Shown piece after piece: positions 46,914 through 55,523 of a stretch of 64,000 nt of DNA (the first letter of the stretch is position 1; each line of letters starts with the position of its first letter). Source of the DNA: Bacteroidales bacterium (GTDB lineage Bacteria; Bacteroidota; Bacteroidia; Bacteroidales; GCA-2748055); NCBI GenBank assembly GCA_029938715.1, contig JAOZUK010000002.1, forward strand, positions 1-64,000, read 5' to 3'. The notes under the pieces are model-generated. The model did not search any database. It was given only the letters and a program-made list of their open reading frames with translations, and had not been told where the DNA came from. The translations under genes were made by a program, and so were the position numbers.

Positions 46914-47382
46914 ACTCATTCAATTTAACCTGAATGGTAAGGAGACAGAAATAACCATTGATCCTACCCTCACACTGATGTGGGTCCTCAGGGATCAGTT
47001 TGGCCTTACCGGTACCAAATATGGTTGTGGAATTGGCGTATGCGGAGCCTGCACCATCCTGCTGGACAATGAAGCCATCCGATCGTGCATGCTACAGGTA
47101 AGTGATGTGGCAAACCGGAAAATAGTGACCATAGAGGGACTCTCTTCAAACGGAGAGCTTCATCCGGTGCAGAAGGCCTTTATGGAAAAGGATGCACTGC
47201 AATGCGGATATTGTACACCCGGTATGATCATGAATGCAACGGGACTTCTGTTATCCAATCCAGAACCCACCAGGGAGGAGATCATCTATGGAATGGAAGA
47301 CAACCTGTGCAGATGTGGCGCACATATCAGAATCATAGAAGCCATACAGGCAGCCGGTCTTGAAATGAAAAAAGCCAAATAG
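46900..47382 (+). CDS. [2Fe-2S] subunit of a molybdenum hydroxylase
   Basis: A 160-residue small subunit (an ATG two codons later is also possible). The plant-type cluster ligands are Cys43, 48, 51 and 63 (GCGIGVCGAC). The second cluster uses Cys102, 105, 137 and 139 (QCGYC, CRC). It passes electrons from the molybdenum site. There is no FAD subunit gene, which resembles the IorA/IorB two-subunit enzymes. It overlaps mocA and lies 2 nt before the large subunit gene. Confidence 0.93.
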   Translation: MTMDKLIQFNLNGKETEITIDPTLTLMWVLRDQFGLTGTKYGCGIGVCGACTILLDNEAIRSCMLQVSDVANRKIVTIEGLSSNGELHPVQKAFMEKDALQCGYCTPGMIMNATGLLLSNPEPTREEIIYGMEDNLCRCGAHIRIIEAIQAAGLEMKKAK

Positions 47383-47384
47383 CC

Positions 47385-49547
47385 ATGAAAAGGAATATAA
47401 AAGAACAAAGGCGAAGGTTAGCTACCACAAAAAATCCTTTTGAAGTGAAAAGAAGGGATTTCTTCAAACTGCTTGGTGGAGGAGTTGTGGTCTATATGAG
47501 CACACACAATCCATCCGAGTTAATGGCTCTGCCCCTGGCACAACGAAGAGAGGTACCCAAAGACTATAACGCCTTCCTCACCATTAAGGAGGATGGTGAA
47601 GTAATCTGTCATGTGGGGAAAATTGAGATGGGACAGGGACCCATCACCTCCCTGCCTCAGCAGGTAGCTGACGAACTGGATGTTCCTATAGAATCAATCA
47701 CCATGGTGATGGGAGATACTGGCATCTGTTCATACGATGCCGGAACATGGGGCTCACTTACCACCAGGGAGTACAGCCACTATCTGCGTGATGCCTGTGC
47801 AGAGGCCAGGGCTGTGCTGATAGAGATGGCCTCAGAGTACCTGGATATCTCCAATGAGAACCTGAAGATAAAGGATGGAGTGGTTTTCGACTCTTCCAAT
47901 CCGGATAAAAAAGTTTCATATGGCTGGCTCACCAAAGGAGAGCGTCTGGAGCGATACATGGATGAAAAACCTTCTGTGAAAGACCATACCCAATTCAATT
48001 ACGTGGGTCAATCCATGCTCCACGCCGATGCCCGTCTAAAGGTAACCGGTGAAGCTGTCTATACAGCAGATGTAAAAATGCCCGGTCAGGTTTACGCAAA
48101 GGTTCTCAGACCCCCTTCTCACCTGGTGCAACTCATCTCGGTGGATTACTCAGAAGCAGAGAAGATAGAGGGGATCCAGGTAGTGAGAGATGGAGATCTG
48201 GTGGCCGTTCTCCATGAGTTACCTGAAGTAGCTGAAAGAGCACTAGCCACAGTAAAGGCTGAATATACTGCTGATGAAAAGCAGGTGGATGATAAATCCG
48301 TGTTTGAATACCTGCTGAATGCCCCGGCAAAGAGTCGTGAAGTGGAGAGCTTAGGGAATCTGGAAGAGGGTGAAAATCAAGCTGAACTAATTATTGAAAG
48401 TGAGTTTCATGATGGGTACAAGGCTCATGCGCCCATTGAACCTCATGCAGCCCTTGCCCAATGGAATGGTGATAAGGTAATCGTTTGGGGATCCTGCCAA
48501 TCCCCTTTTGGGGCACAGGATCAGATTGCCAGGGAACTGGAAATGGAGTTGGAGAATGTAAGAATCATTACCCCCTTTCTGGGTGGAGGATTTGGAGGAA
48601 AAATATACCATCCCCAGGTAATCGAAGCTGTCAGGATCGCAAGAATTGCACAGAAACCAGTGATGGTTACTTATACGCGGGAGGAGGAGTTCTATATGGA
48701 CTTTTTCAGAAATGCCACAGTTGTGAAAATCAAATCGGGAGTGACCAAAGAGGGTAAAATTGTGTTATGGGACTTTCATCAATACCATGCCGGACCCCGT
48801 GGCTCCGATACCATCTATAATGTACCCCACGCCAAAATAACTCAGTATTCGAACCAATCAGGATCACCAGTACATCCCTTACCAGTGGGAGCGTGGAGAG
48901 CTCCCCATGCCAATTCAAACACATTTGCAAGGGAATCCCATGTAGATATCATGGCAGCAAAAATTGGAGTTGATCCGGTTCAATTCAGGCTCGATAACCT
49001 TTCCGACCAAAAAATGATCCATGTGGTGGAAGCCCTGAGAGACAAGTTTGATTATACCCCTGCCCAAGGTCCCAGCGGTCGGGGAATCGGGATGGCTTTG
49101 GGGACAGATGCAGGAACCTGGGTGGCAGTAATGATCGAAGTGAAGGTGGATAATAAGACCGGTGAAGTTCAACCCATCAGGGCAGTAGTTTCGCAGGATA
49201 TGGGGATGTGTGTCAACCCCCAGGGAACCATTATCCAGGCAGAGGGGTGTGTGACCATGGGAATGGGATATGCCCTTTCCGAAGATATTGAATTCAAAGG
49301 AGGTGATGTAATTAGCCGAAACTTTGACACCTACCAGCTGCCCCTCTTCTCCTGGGTACCGGAAGTGATCGATACAGTGATACTTGACAGGCAGGATCAA
49401 CCACCCCAGGGAGCTGGTGAACCAGCCATTATCTGTATGGGCGGAGCCATTGCCAACGCCATTTTTGATGCATGCGGAGCCAGGGTTTACCAGATGCCAA
49501 TGACTCCCAAAAGGGTACTGGAAGGTATCAAAAAGGTCGGGAAATAG
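47385..49547 (+). CDS. Molybdopterin-binding large subunit (IorB/xanthine dehydrogenase family)
   Basis: A 720-residue catalytic subunit. A Tat-like signal KRRDFFKLLGGGV at about 22-34 suggests export of the folded enzyme. Cofactor motifs include GQGPITSLPQQVADEL, FLGGGFGGK, GAWRAPHA and the catalytic GAGEPA with Glu679. The order of domains matches isoquinoline 1-oxidoreductase-type beta subunits, which hydroxylate N-heterocycles or aldehydes outside the cytoplasm. The actual substrate cannot be read from sequence. It pairs with the [2Fe-2S] subunit immediately upstream. Confidence 0.9.
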   Translation: MKRNIKEQRRRLATTKNPFEVKRRDFFKLLGGGVVVYMSTHNPSELMALPLAQRREVPKDYNAFLTIKEDGEVICHVGKIEMGQGPITSLPQQVADELDVPIESITMVMGDTGICSYDAGTWGSLTTREYSHYLRDACAEARAVLIEMASEYLDISNENLKIKDGVVFDSSNPDKKVSYGWLTKGERLERYMDEKPSVKDHTQFNYVGQSMLHADARLKVTGEAVYTADVKMPGQVYAKVLRPPSHLVQLISVDYSEAEKIEGIQVVRDGDLVAVLHELPEVAERALATVKAEYTADEKQVDDKSVFEYLLNAPAKSREVESLGNLEEGENQAELIIESEFHDGYKAHAPIEPHAALAQWNGDKVIVWGSCQSPFGAQDQIARELEMELENVRIITPFLGGGFGGKIYHPQVIEAVRIARIAQKPVMVTYTREEEFYMDFFRNATVVKIKSGVTKEGKIVLWDFHQYHAGPRGSDTIYNVPHAKITQYSNQSGSPVHPLPVGAWRAPHANSNTFARESHVDIMAAKIGVDPVQFRLDNLSDQKMIHVVEALRDKFDYTPAQGPSGRGIGMALGTDAGTWVAVMIEVKVDNKTGEVQPIRAVVSQDMGMCVNPQGTIIQAEGCVTMGMGYALSEDIEFKGGDVISRNFDTYQLPLFSWVPEVIDTVILDRQDQPPQGAGEPAIICMGGAIANAIFDACGARVYQMPMTPKRVLEGIKKVGK

Positions 49548-49548
49548 T

Positions 49549-50262
49549 TTACATCCGATTGGCTGTGATTATTCCATAGATAAGGGAGGCACTCAGCAAT
49601 ACGAAGAGGGCCACCCAGATCCATATGTATCTCTTCTTCGTATGCTCGAGTCGATCGCTCTGCTCAAGTACCCCGTGCTGCAGATCAGAAAGGTATGCTT
49701 TCAATGACCTGAGGCTGCGAATACCTGCCACTTTTTGTGACCCGTAGATGAATAAAAAAGCCACCAGGGTAACTATCACAAACATCACTTTGTTGTTGAT
49801 GACATAGTTCCCATTGTCGTTATCGATATAGAGATTCACATTGGTCATCAGGATAATCACCGAGACTGAGACCAGGAAAAGCCAGATCTCATAAGGTCTC
49901 TTGAAGAACCAGAGTTGTCGCTCAATTAATACTTGAAGTGAATCGCTGTACTTATTGATATCTTTTAGCTTATAGAACAAATCTATTCCATATATCAGGA
50001 TTCCGATGGTAAGGATCAGTTGTGGAACCAGTACCCAGATCATGGCTGGATTACTGGAATACCCCGCCAGATTCATAGAGAGTAAAATTACATTGGCTAG
50101 CTGAACCATCCCATAAAAGCCCAAATTCATATTGATTTTTCGGGTTCCTTTAAAGGTCTTCTCGTTTAAATATTGTTCAATCATTTTTTTGTCGGTTTTT
50201 TCATCCCTGAACAGCCGGTCATTGCCTTCCTGCCACATGCCAATTAACCCATCTTTTTTCAT
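49549..50262 (-). CDS. Membrane partner of the ECF sigma factor, unknown
   Basis: A 237-residue protein with about five membrane helices (two near 45-90, one near 120-140, one near 160-180, one at the C-terminus). The soluble N-terminus is MKKDGLIGMWQEGNDRLF. It overlaps the sigma factor gene by 4 bp. It has no recognisable zinc anti-sigma motif or FecR domain. Its position suggests it regulates the sigma factor, as seen for other sigma-adjacent membrane proteins in Bacteroidota, but this is inference. Confidence 0.6.
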   Translation of the reverse strand: MKKDGLIGMWQEGNDRLFRDEKTDKKMIEQYLNEKTFKGTRKINMNLGFYGMVQLANVILLSMNLAGYSSNPAMIWVLVPQLILTIGILIYGIDLFYKLKDINKYSDSLQVLIERQLWFFKRPYEIWLFLVSVSVIILMTNVNLYIDNDNGNYVINNKVMFVIVTLVAFLFIYGSQKVAGIRSLRSLKAYLSDLQHGVLEQSDRLEHTKKRYIWIWVALFVLLSASLIYGIITANRM

Positions 50263-50768
50263 GTTGTGGAATTTTGAAGGTTAAAAAGTTTCCTTAGCTT
50301 TTCCCTGATTCTCACCAGGCGGACACTTACATTCTTTATGCTTATCCCGGTGATGTCTGCAATCTCTTCGTAAGAACACTCTTCCAGGTATAGAAAGACA
50401 ATGGTCTTGTCCAGGTCCTTTAGTTTTGAAATATGTCTGTATAACTGCCCGATTCTGCTCTCTTCTTCTATTTGGTCGGAATTTTCATCCCTTATCTCCA
50501 GGTTAAAATCTGATAAACTGGAATACTTCAATTTTCGGGCACGCAGTCCCAGCATGGCAGTATTCAGGGCGATCCGGTACATCCACGAGTGGAACCTGGA
50601 TTCTCCCCTGAAAGTGGGATAGGATTTCCAGAGTTGATATATGATCTCCTGCTTCAGATCCTCCCGATCTTCCTGGGCCGCATAGAGATTACAAATTTTG
50701 TAGATGATTCGCATATGCTTAAAAACCATCTCCACAAAATATGCTTTGTCAGGTACCTGTTGTCTCAA
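50259..50768 (-). CDS. ECF sigma-70 family RNA polymerase sigma factor
   Basis: A 169-residue extracytoplasmic-function sigma factor. Region 2 lies at about 25-90 (DLKQEIIYQLWKSYPTFRGESRFHSWMYRIALN). Region 4 is at about 115-165 (LEECSYEEIADITGISIKNVSVRLVRIREKLR). It directs RNA polymerase to a small regulon, unknown here. It is the first gene of a two-gene unit with the membrane protein. Confidence 0.93.
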   Translation of the reverse strand: MRQQVPDKAYFVEMVFKHMRIIYKICNLYAAQEDREDLKQEIIYQLWKSYPTFRGESRFHSWMYRIALNTAMLGLRARKLKYSSLSDFNLEIRDENSDQIEEESRIGQLYRHISKLKDLDKTIVFLYLEECSYEEIADITGISIKNVSVRLVRIREKLRKLFNLQNSTT

Positions 50769-50832
50769 TGCATTAAGATTTAGTTACCCATTAGTTACAA
50801 ACAGGAGGGAAAAACTACAGTAAAGTTCAATT

Positions 50833-51975
50833 TTATTTATCCATGGCAGCAATCAATTCCCCTACATCGCTTTCGTTGTTGAATACATTGATTGAAATCC
50901 GGATGTTATTACCCCTCAATGAAACATAAACATTTCGGGATTGTAATTCGGCCAACAGCGCTTCTCCATTTGTATCGGCAAGCAGTTGTAAACCCATCAA
51001 GTGATGAGCCCTGTACGCTTCATCATCTAAAGTAGCTCCCTTATGAAGAAAATAGTCAATGAGCGGTTCACCCAGCTTGCGGCCATATTCCTGGATTTCT
51101 TCCACACCCCAATCCAATATCTGTCGCAAAGCCTCATCAAGCATTGGCATTGAAATAAAATTGCTACTCTGCCCCACATCAAACCTGGTGGCTCCCGGTT
51201 TATAAGCATCCACATACTGGGTAAGCCGGTCGAATCGTTCTGCATTGATCCGGGTCATCCACGACTCTTCCAGGGGTATCCCTTCATTAAAATCCTCATG
51301 AATAAATGAAAGGGCTGTAGAATAGGGTCCCATCAACCACTTATAGGCAGCACAGATCAAAGCGTCTATCTTATACTTTTTTACATCCATGGGCAGCGCC
51401 CCCACCGACTGAGATCCATCCACAATCAGTTTTGCCCCCACTTCCCTGCACCTGTCTCCGATGCTTTCCAGGTCAAACTTTGTTCCATTCATCCAGTGCA
51501 CAGAAGCCATCACCACAAAGGCCGTATCGCTGCTAATGGCCTCCAGAATTCGTTCATTCCAGTCCCTCCCCTTCTGAGGTAAATCATCTTTACGGGCCAC
51601 CACTCTGAGTTCGGCCCCGTTATCACTGCACCATCGCTCAGCTGTATAGTAGCAGCTTGGGAACTCTTCGGAAACGGTCAGCGCATGCTGTCCTCTTCTG
51701 TAGGGAATATTCCGGATCACGCTGTTCATTCCATAGGATACCGATGGCATAACCGCCACCTGCGAAGGGTCGCAATTCACAAGGGTTCCGAACTTCTGTC
51801 GCACTCCCTTTACATCGGTAAAGAAATCCACCGGTTTGATGGAGATGGGATTCCGCTTTCGCTGCATACCCTCAATTCCCTTTTCCTCAACTGATTTTAG
51901 CAAGGGGGACATATATGCATTATTCAGATAGTGAATCTCTTCAGGCAGTTGGAAAAGGTGTTTCTGGCAAATCAT
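50833..51975 (-). CDS. Class V aminotransferase-fold PLP enzyme
   Basis: A 380-residue PLP enzyme of the cysteine desulfurase/isopenicillin epimerase group. Asp186 (LIVDGSQS) contacts the PLP ring nitrogen, and Lys212 (AAYKWLMGP) is the likely Schiff base. It lacks the catalytic Cys loop of desulfurases in an obvious form, so an aminotransferase, epimerase or kynureninase-like role is possible. It is followed upstream by the DUF1080 gene on the same strand, 24 nt away. Confidence 0.85.
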   Translation of the reverse strand: MICQKHLFQLPEEIHYLNNAYMSPLLKSVEEKGIEGMQRKRNPISIKPVDFFTDVKGVRQKFGTLVNCDPSQVAVMPSVSYGMNSVIRNIPYRRGQHALTVSEEFPSCYYTAERWCSDNGAELRVVARKDDLPQKGRDWNERILEAISSDTAFVVMASVHWMNGTKFDLESIGDRCREVGAKLIVDGSQSVGALPMDVKKYKIDALICAAYKWLMGPYSTALSFIHEDFNEGIPLEESWMTRINAERFDRLTQYVDAYKPGATRFDVGQSSNFISMPMLDEALRQILDWGVEEIQEYGRKLGEPLIDYFLHKGATLDDEAYRAHHLMGLQLLADTNGEALLAELQSRNVYVSLRGNNIRISINVFNNESDVGELIAAMDK

Positions 51976-51999
51976 TGTTTAAAAAATATTGGATTCATT

Positions 52000-52764
52000 C
52001 TACTTTCCTTTCACATATATCTCCCTGAACCTGATTCTTAATTCATCATGTGCATGAAGCTGCAGGGCAAAAAACCCTCTCTCTCCCGAATTTCGGATTT
52101 TATGCAGCTTATCATTCAGGATGCCATCGGCATTAAAATCAGTCACCTTGTTGCCATTAACAATGGTAATCACATGCATCCCTTCGCAGATGATTTCCAT
52201 CTCATTCCACACTTCAGGATCATCTTCATAATAATACAGTTCTGTATGATGTGCAGCTTCAGGAGCCTGATCTGCATTGATATTCCAATCGGGCAGGGAA
52301 GGGTAAATCCACCTGCGCACATGCTCCGTCTCATCATAGATCAATCCGGCCCTCATGGGAATAGGCCCGTGGATATCTACTTGTGGCCCGTTTAACCACC
52401 CCCCATTTCTTGCGGTATCTGAGTCATCGAAACTGCTTCTGAATTGCACCCCACTGTTACCGGTGGAAGATTTGAAAAGCTGAAACTTCAACTTTAGATG
52501 AAAATCAGAATACTCCTTTTCGGTGGCCAGCCAAAAATAGTCGTGGTCCCCATCCCCCATGGAATTAGCCTCTATATAATCCCCTTTGGCAGTCCAATAG
52601 ACCTTTCCCTTATCAGCCAACGTACAATACACCTTCCATCCTTCCAGGTTCTCTCCATTGTAAAGAGGTTCCCACTCCTGGTTGGTACATTCTGTAAAAC
52701 AAACTCCGGATGCAAGCAATCCCAGTGCAATAAATGCCACTGGAAAAAAACGGTAAGACTTCAT
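52000..52764 (-). CDS. DUF1080 (3-keto-disaccharide hydrolase-like) exported protein
   Basis: A 254-residue protein with a signal peptide (VAFIALGLLASGVC) and a single DUF1080 domain. The concanavalin-like fold starts EWEPLYNGENLEGWK, and the mid-part has GNSGVQFRS and WNEMEIICEG. The domain occurs in glycoside-related and 3-keto-glycoside hydrolases of Bacteroidota. A lipobox is not convincing, though Cys residues follow the signal. It may be co-transcribed with the aminotransferase gene. Confidence 0.85.
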   Translation of the reverse strand: MKSYRFFPVAFIALGLLASGVCFTECTNQEWEPLYNGENLEGWKVYCTLADKGKVYWTAKGDYIEANSMGDGDHDYFWLATEKEYSDFHLKLKFQLFKSSTGNSGVQFRSSFDDSDTARNGGWLNGPQVDIHGPIPMRAGLIYDETEHVRRWIYPSLPDWNINADQAPEAAHHTELYYYEDDPEVWNEMEIICEGMHVITIVNGNKVTDFNADGILNDKLHKIRNSGERGFFALQLHAHDELRIRFREIYVKGK

Positions 52765-52875
52765 GTTGTCAGTATTTTAAGGTCCATTTGAAGGGGAAAT
52801 TAACCTTTTCCTGCTAATTCAGAACGATATTTGGCAGTAAATCAGAATTAACCTAAATTTGTCCCCGCAATTTCT

Positions 52876-52947
52876 GGCTCCATAGTTCAAGGGATAGAAT
52901 AGCGGTTTCCTAAACCGTAGATACAGGTTCGAGTCCTGTTGGAGCTA
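52876..52947 (+). tRNA. tRNA-Arg (CCT)
   Basis: A 72-nt cloverleaf. The acceptor arms GGCTCCA and TGGAGCT pair (one G-U), with discriminator A. The anticodon loop TTCCTAA gives CCT. The T-arm has GGTTCGAGTCC. A 17-bp partial copy of its 3' end recurs at 53116-53132, which suggests an integration site. Confidence 0.95.
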
Positions 52948-52950
52948 CAA
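52934..52950 (+). repeat. att-like repeat, tRNA copy
   Basis: The last bases of tRNA-Arg plus its tail (TCCTGTTGGAGCTACAA). They match TCCTGTTTGAGCTACAA at 53116-53132 at 16 of 17 positions. tRNA 3' ends are common integration targets. Confidence 0.55.
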
Positions 52951-52955
52951 GTGCA

Positions 52956-52987
52956 AACCTCGTTGCCGAAGGCATCGGGGTTTTTTA
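52956..52987 (+). terminator. Terminator of tRNA-Arg
   Basis: CCTCGTTGCC pairs with GGCATCGGGG (one mismatch, one G-U) around a GAA loop, followed by TTTTTT. Confidence 0.88.
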
Positions 52988-53115
52988 TTACAGGCTGGTG
53001 TGCTTGCACGAACAGCCAGAAATGAAAAATTCCGGTTATCTGCGTAGCGGAAATGAGGTTTGTAATTGGGCTGCGGAATACCCAGGTCCGTGAGCCTGCA
53101 AAGGCAGGCGAACAT

Positions 53116-53132
53116 TCCTGTTTGAGCTACAA
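53116..53132 (+). repeat. att-like repeat, displaced copy of the tRNA-Arg 3' end
   Basis: A near-copy (16/17) of the tRNA-Arg 3' end, 182 bp downstream and followed by its own terminator hairpin. It looks like the other half of an attachment site. The interval between the copies holds no gene. Confidence 0.5.
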
Positions 53133-53142
53133 TAATTACATT

Positions 53143-53174
53143 AAACCCTCTGACTTACAGGAGGTTTTGTTTTT
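53143..53174 (+). terminator. Terminator-like hairpin after the displaced tRNA tail
   Basis: AAACCCTCTG pairs with CAGGAGGTTT (one mismatch) and is followed by a T-rich run. Two copies of GGTGTCAA follow at 53178-53185 and 53190-53197. Confidence 0.65.
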
Positions 53175-53213
53175 AGCGGTGTCAATATTGGTGTCAAATA
53201 CAAATGTTCTATT

Positions 53214-54095
53214 TCATTCAAATAGCATCTCTTTAATCACTGTTTCACCATTGTTGAGATAGAGCTTGATGAAATACATACCAGTATCAAATCCACGATC
53301 AATTCTGATATGACTGGTGTGGTATGCCTTTTCAAATACCTTAATTCCATTTATTGAAAAAATTTCAATGTAACTTATAATTCTCTCACTCTCCACTATA
53401 AAACTGTTTGATGTAGGATTCGGAAATAGCCTAATATTATAAGTGGGTTCAATATCCTTTTTATTCAATAGTAAATCACATTCTGAACAATTATTGTTTT
53501 CTATTTCTGTGTAGCAGACTAATTCAGATGTTTCCTCGAATGGGAAAATAACCAGTGGTTCAACAAATCCAAATGAAAATCCAATTCCTTCTGTAAATGC
53601 AATATCTCCCCATCCTCCATAATCCCTTGTGATCACAAAGCGTTTATGAAATTCTCCACAAACCTGAATAGAGTCAATCTCAGTTACAACCAGATTAAAA
53701 TCCTCACCGATGCCTTTCTTAATCGTATCTCCAATATCAAGATTAAAGTTGTACAGAACTTCTGGTTCTAATTGACCTGCTTTTATCAATTCTACCTGTC
53801 GGTTCAACGTATCATTTACAATTGCGCCGTAGTAATTGAACGATGTATCTAATACATACCACCATCTTAAATGATATTGAAATAATTTATGATATGCTTT
53901 GTTATTGATCAAGGTATCTCCGTCGCTATAATATTGATAATAATTGTCTGGCCCTTCATATTCAAAATAGTTAGTAATCCAGATTCCATTCTCAAAATCG
54001 AATGGGGTATAGTCCTGACTGAATATAGGTTCATTCATTACCAGGAGAAATAATAATAAACCTAGTGGATGGACTATTCGTGAATTACGAGTCAT
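53214..54095 (-). CDS. T9SS-exported protein of unknown function
   Basis: A 293-residue secreted protein. The signal peptide includes LGLLLFLLV and ends near IFSQ. The C-terminal 75 residues are a type A T9SS sorting domain (RLFPNPTSNSFIVE, then IEIFSINGIKVF, then GMYFIKLYLNNG). The middle part is beta-rich and unrecognised. The gene is AT-richer than its neighbours and lies in the accessory patch behind tRNA-Arg. A 66-residue ORF ends 3 nt upstream on the same strand. Confidence 0.82.
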   Translation of the reverse strand: MTRNSRIVHPLGLLLFLLVMNEPIFSQDYTPFDFENGIWITNYFEYEGPDNYYQYYSDGDTLINNKAYHKLFQYHLRWWYVLDTSFNYYGAIVNDTLNRQVELIKAGQLEPEVLYNFNLDIGDTIKKGIGEDFNLVVTEIDSIQVCGEFHKRFVITRDYGGWGDIAFTEGIGFSFGFVEPLVIFPFEETSELVCYTEIENNNCSECDLLLNKKDIEPTYNIRLFPNPTSNSFIVESERIISYIEIFSINGIKVFEKAYHTSHIRIDRGFDTGMYFIKLYLNNGETVIKEMLFE

Positions 54096-54098
54096 TAT

Positions 54099-54299
54099 TT
54101 ATTGTTGAGGGTTTTGAATCTGACTATCAAACAATATAAAGTATTTCATGTAATCATACGCTGGTTTTGAGAACATAGTTGCATCTTTTCCGTTCTGAAA
54201 ATTTTTGATTCTTTTTAGATCTACCTTGAAATTGTATTTAGCTCTTCTGGAAATTCGGGTCAGTTTTACCAACTCATCCAAACTATGGTGCTTAATCAT
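54099..54299 (-). CDS. Small hypothetical protein, 66 residues
   Basis: A Lys/Arg-rich small protein from the ATG at 54299 (MIKHHSLDELVKLTRISRRAK...), no recognised family. It ends 3 nt before the T9SS cargo gene and could be co-transcribed with it. It lies antisense to the region just upstream of the FRG remnant, so it may be only a chance frame in decayed DNA. Confidence 0.35.
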   Translation of the reverse strand: MIKHHSLDELVKLTRISRRAKYNFKVDLKRIKNFQNGKDATMFSKPAYDYMKYFILFDSQIQNPQQ

Positions 54300-54315
54300 C
54301 AATAGAATTCTTCTG

Positions 54316-54539
54316 ATCCTCTCCCCATTCTATCGAGGTCAAGCAAATTCAGATTGGGGATTAGCTCCTAAACTATACAAAAAGGGCTAATAAAAAAGGA
54401 AAGCGTCCTAATAGCTGAGTTCTTAAGAGTATCACTGCAGCACTTTGAAAAAATGAGTTATTTCGACTCATTAGTTAAAATGCAACAATATGGATTACCA
54501 ACTCGATTACTAGATGCTTCTTTGGAACAATTTTTGTGA
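54316..54539 (+). pseudogene. FRG-domain gene remnant
   Basis: Two pieces of an FRG domain are visible. Frame A ends FYRGQANSDWGLAPKLYKKG at a stop at 54388. Shifting one base gives a second piece running from about 54390, with LIAEFLRVSLQHFEKM and then QQYGLPTRLLDAS, stopping at 54537. FYRGQ.NSDW and QHYGLPTRLLD are the domain's hallmarks. A single-base indel in the A/G run near 54385-54397 separates the halves, and the part that should follow LLDW is lost. FRG genes often sit in mobile or defence islands. This copy is dead. Confidence 0.75.
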
Positions 54540-54596
54540 TAAAAAGAACTTGTAATCAATCTATTAATAGGGTATTATCTTCTTCGAGATCCGGAC

Positions 54597-55346
54597 ATGA
54601 AACACCTCATTTGTAATTTTACCCTCTTCGTAGTCTTAATAAACATCTTTATATGTATGCCCTCTTGCTATGATCTCGAACCACCTGGTCCCCCACGACC
54701 AGTTGCATGCGAAATGCCAGAAGGATATGATTATACAGATTACTACGAAAGTTGGAGGCAGCCGATTTGTACTGCTTCCCTGTGTTCAACATACACATCT
54801 ATATGGAAAGAACTTCTTATTGAACGTACGACATTAACTGAACCGTATTTCAATGAGCACTTCGAGATAGTTGAATCCCTGATTTATTCATCAGATGAGG
54901 GTGACTTTTTTGCAATTGGATATAGAATGCAGAACGACTGGGCCATCGCCTATAATGGAGACCAATTCATAATTAGAATCCATGAGGGTACCAACAGTTT
55001 TCCTATGATTGGATTGCCGGTGGATACTTATTTATCCAAGGAAGAAATTGGTGCTGCTTTGGATCGTAAAGGATTTGAATCCCAGATAAATAAGATTCCA
55101 AAAACTGGGCCACTTAAATTCTCTTCACCTGAAGAAGCGCTAAATGCTTTAATTACTGAAGCGAATGTTGATACGCTTTGTTTTTACCGGGTTGTATTTA
55201 GTATTCACACGGGGACTTTAACTTTAAAATCATTTGCCCAATATATAGATAATGAAGATGAATGTATTGAAGCTACTATTGACTTAATAACTGGTCAAAC
55301 TTTCATAAAAAAGGCTCATCCCTGCTCTAATGGTTATGATAGATAG
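54597..55346 (+). CDS. Lipoprotein of unknown function
   Basis: A 249-residue protein with a lipoprotein signal (IFICMPSC) and a Pro-rich start (DLEPPGPPRP). The rest has no domain I recognise; it is Cys-containing, mixed alpha/beta and probably faces the periplasm or the surface. The gene is AT-rich like the surrounding accessory DNA and sits between two gene remnants. No operon partner. Confidence 0.65.
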   Translation: MKHLICNFTLFVVLINIFICMPSCYDLEPPGPPRPVACEMPEGYDYTDYYESWRQPICTASLCSTYTSIWKELLIERTTLTEPYFNEHFEIVESLIYSSDEGDFFAIGYRMQNDWAIAYNGDQFIIRIHEGTNSFPMIGLPVDTYLSKEEIGAALDRKGFESQINKIPKTGPLKFSSPEEALNALITEANVDTLCFYRVVFSIHTGTLTLKSFAQYIDNEDECIEATIDLITGQTFIKKAHPCSNGYDR

Positions 55347-55360
55347 CCTATTAATTGAAT

Positions 55361-55501
55361 AATAAACTAGAGTGGAGTTCATCCCTTGTTGATGATTTCT
55401 CCAGGAAATGGTACATGGATAATGAAGGGGGGCAGGTGCTGTATGATTATAGCCTGGGGAAAGCCAATGGCTATTCAGTTCGGTGTGTGAAAAATCAGTA
55501 G
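55361..55501 (+). pseudogene. C-terminal fragment of a FISUMP gene
   Basis: An open frame of 46 codons ends with GYSVRCVKNQ and a stop; this is the characteristic C-terminus of a FISUMP domain. No start codon or upstream FISUMP part is present; the lipoprotein gene ends only 15 nt before. It is the 3' stump of a lost FISUMP gene, related in type to the large protein at 759-3962. Confidence 0.75.
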
Positions 55502-55523
55502 CTACGATCCTAAGTCTTGTAAT

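Noticed and set aside
53178..53197. GGTGTCAA direct repeats as the start of a CRISPR array
   Set aside because: There are only two 8-bp copies, 12 bp apart, with no further units or cas genes.
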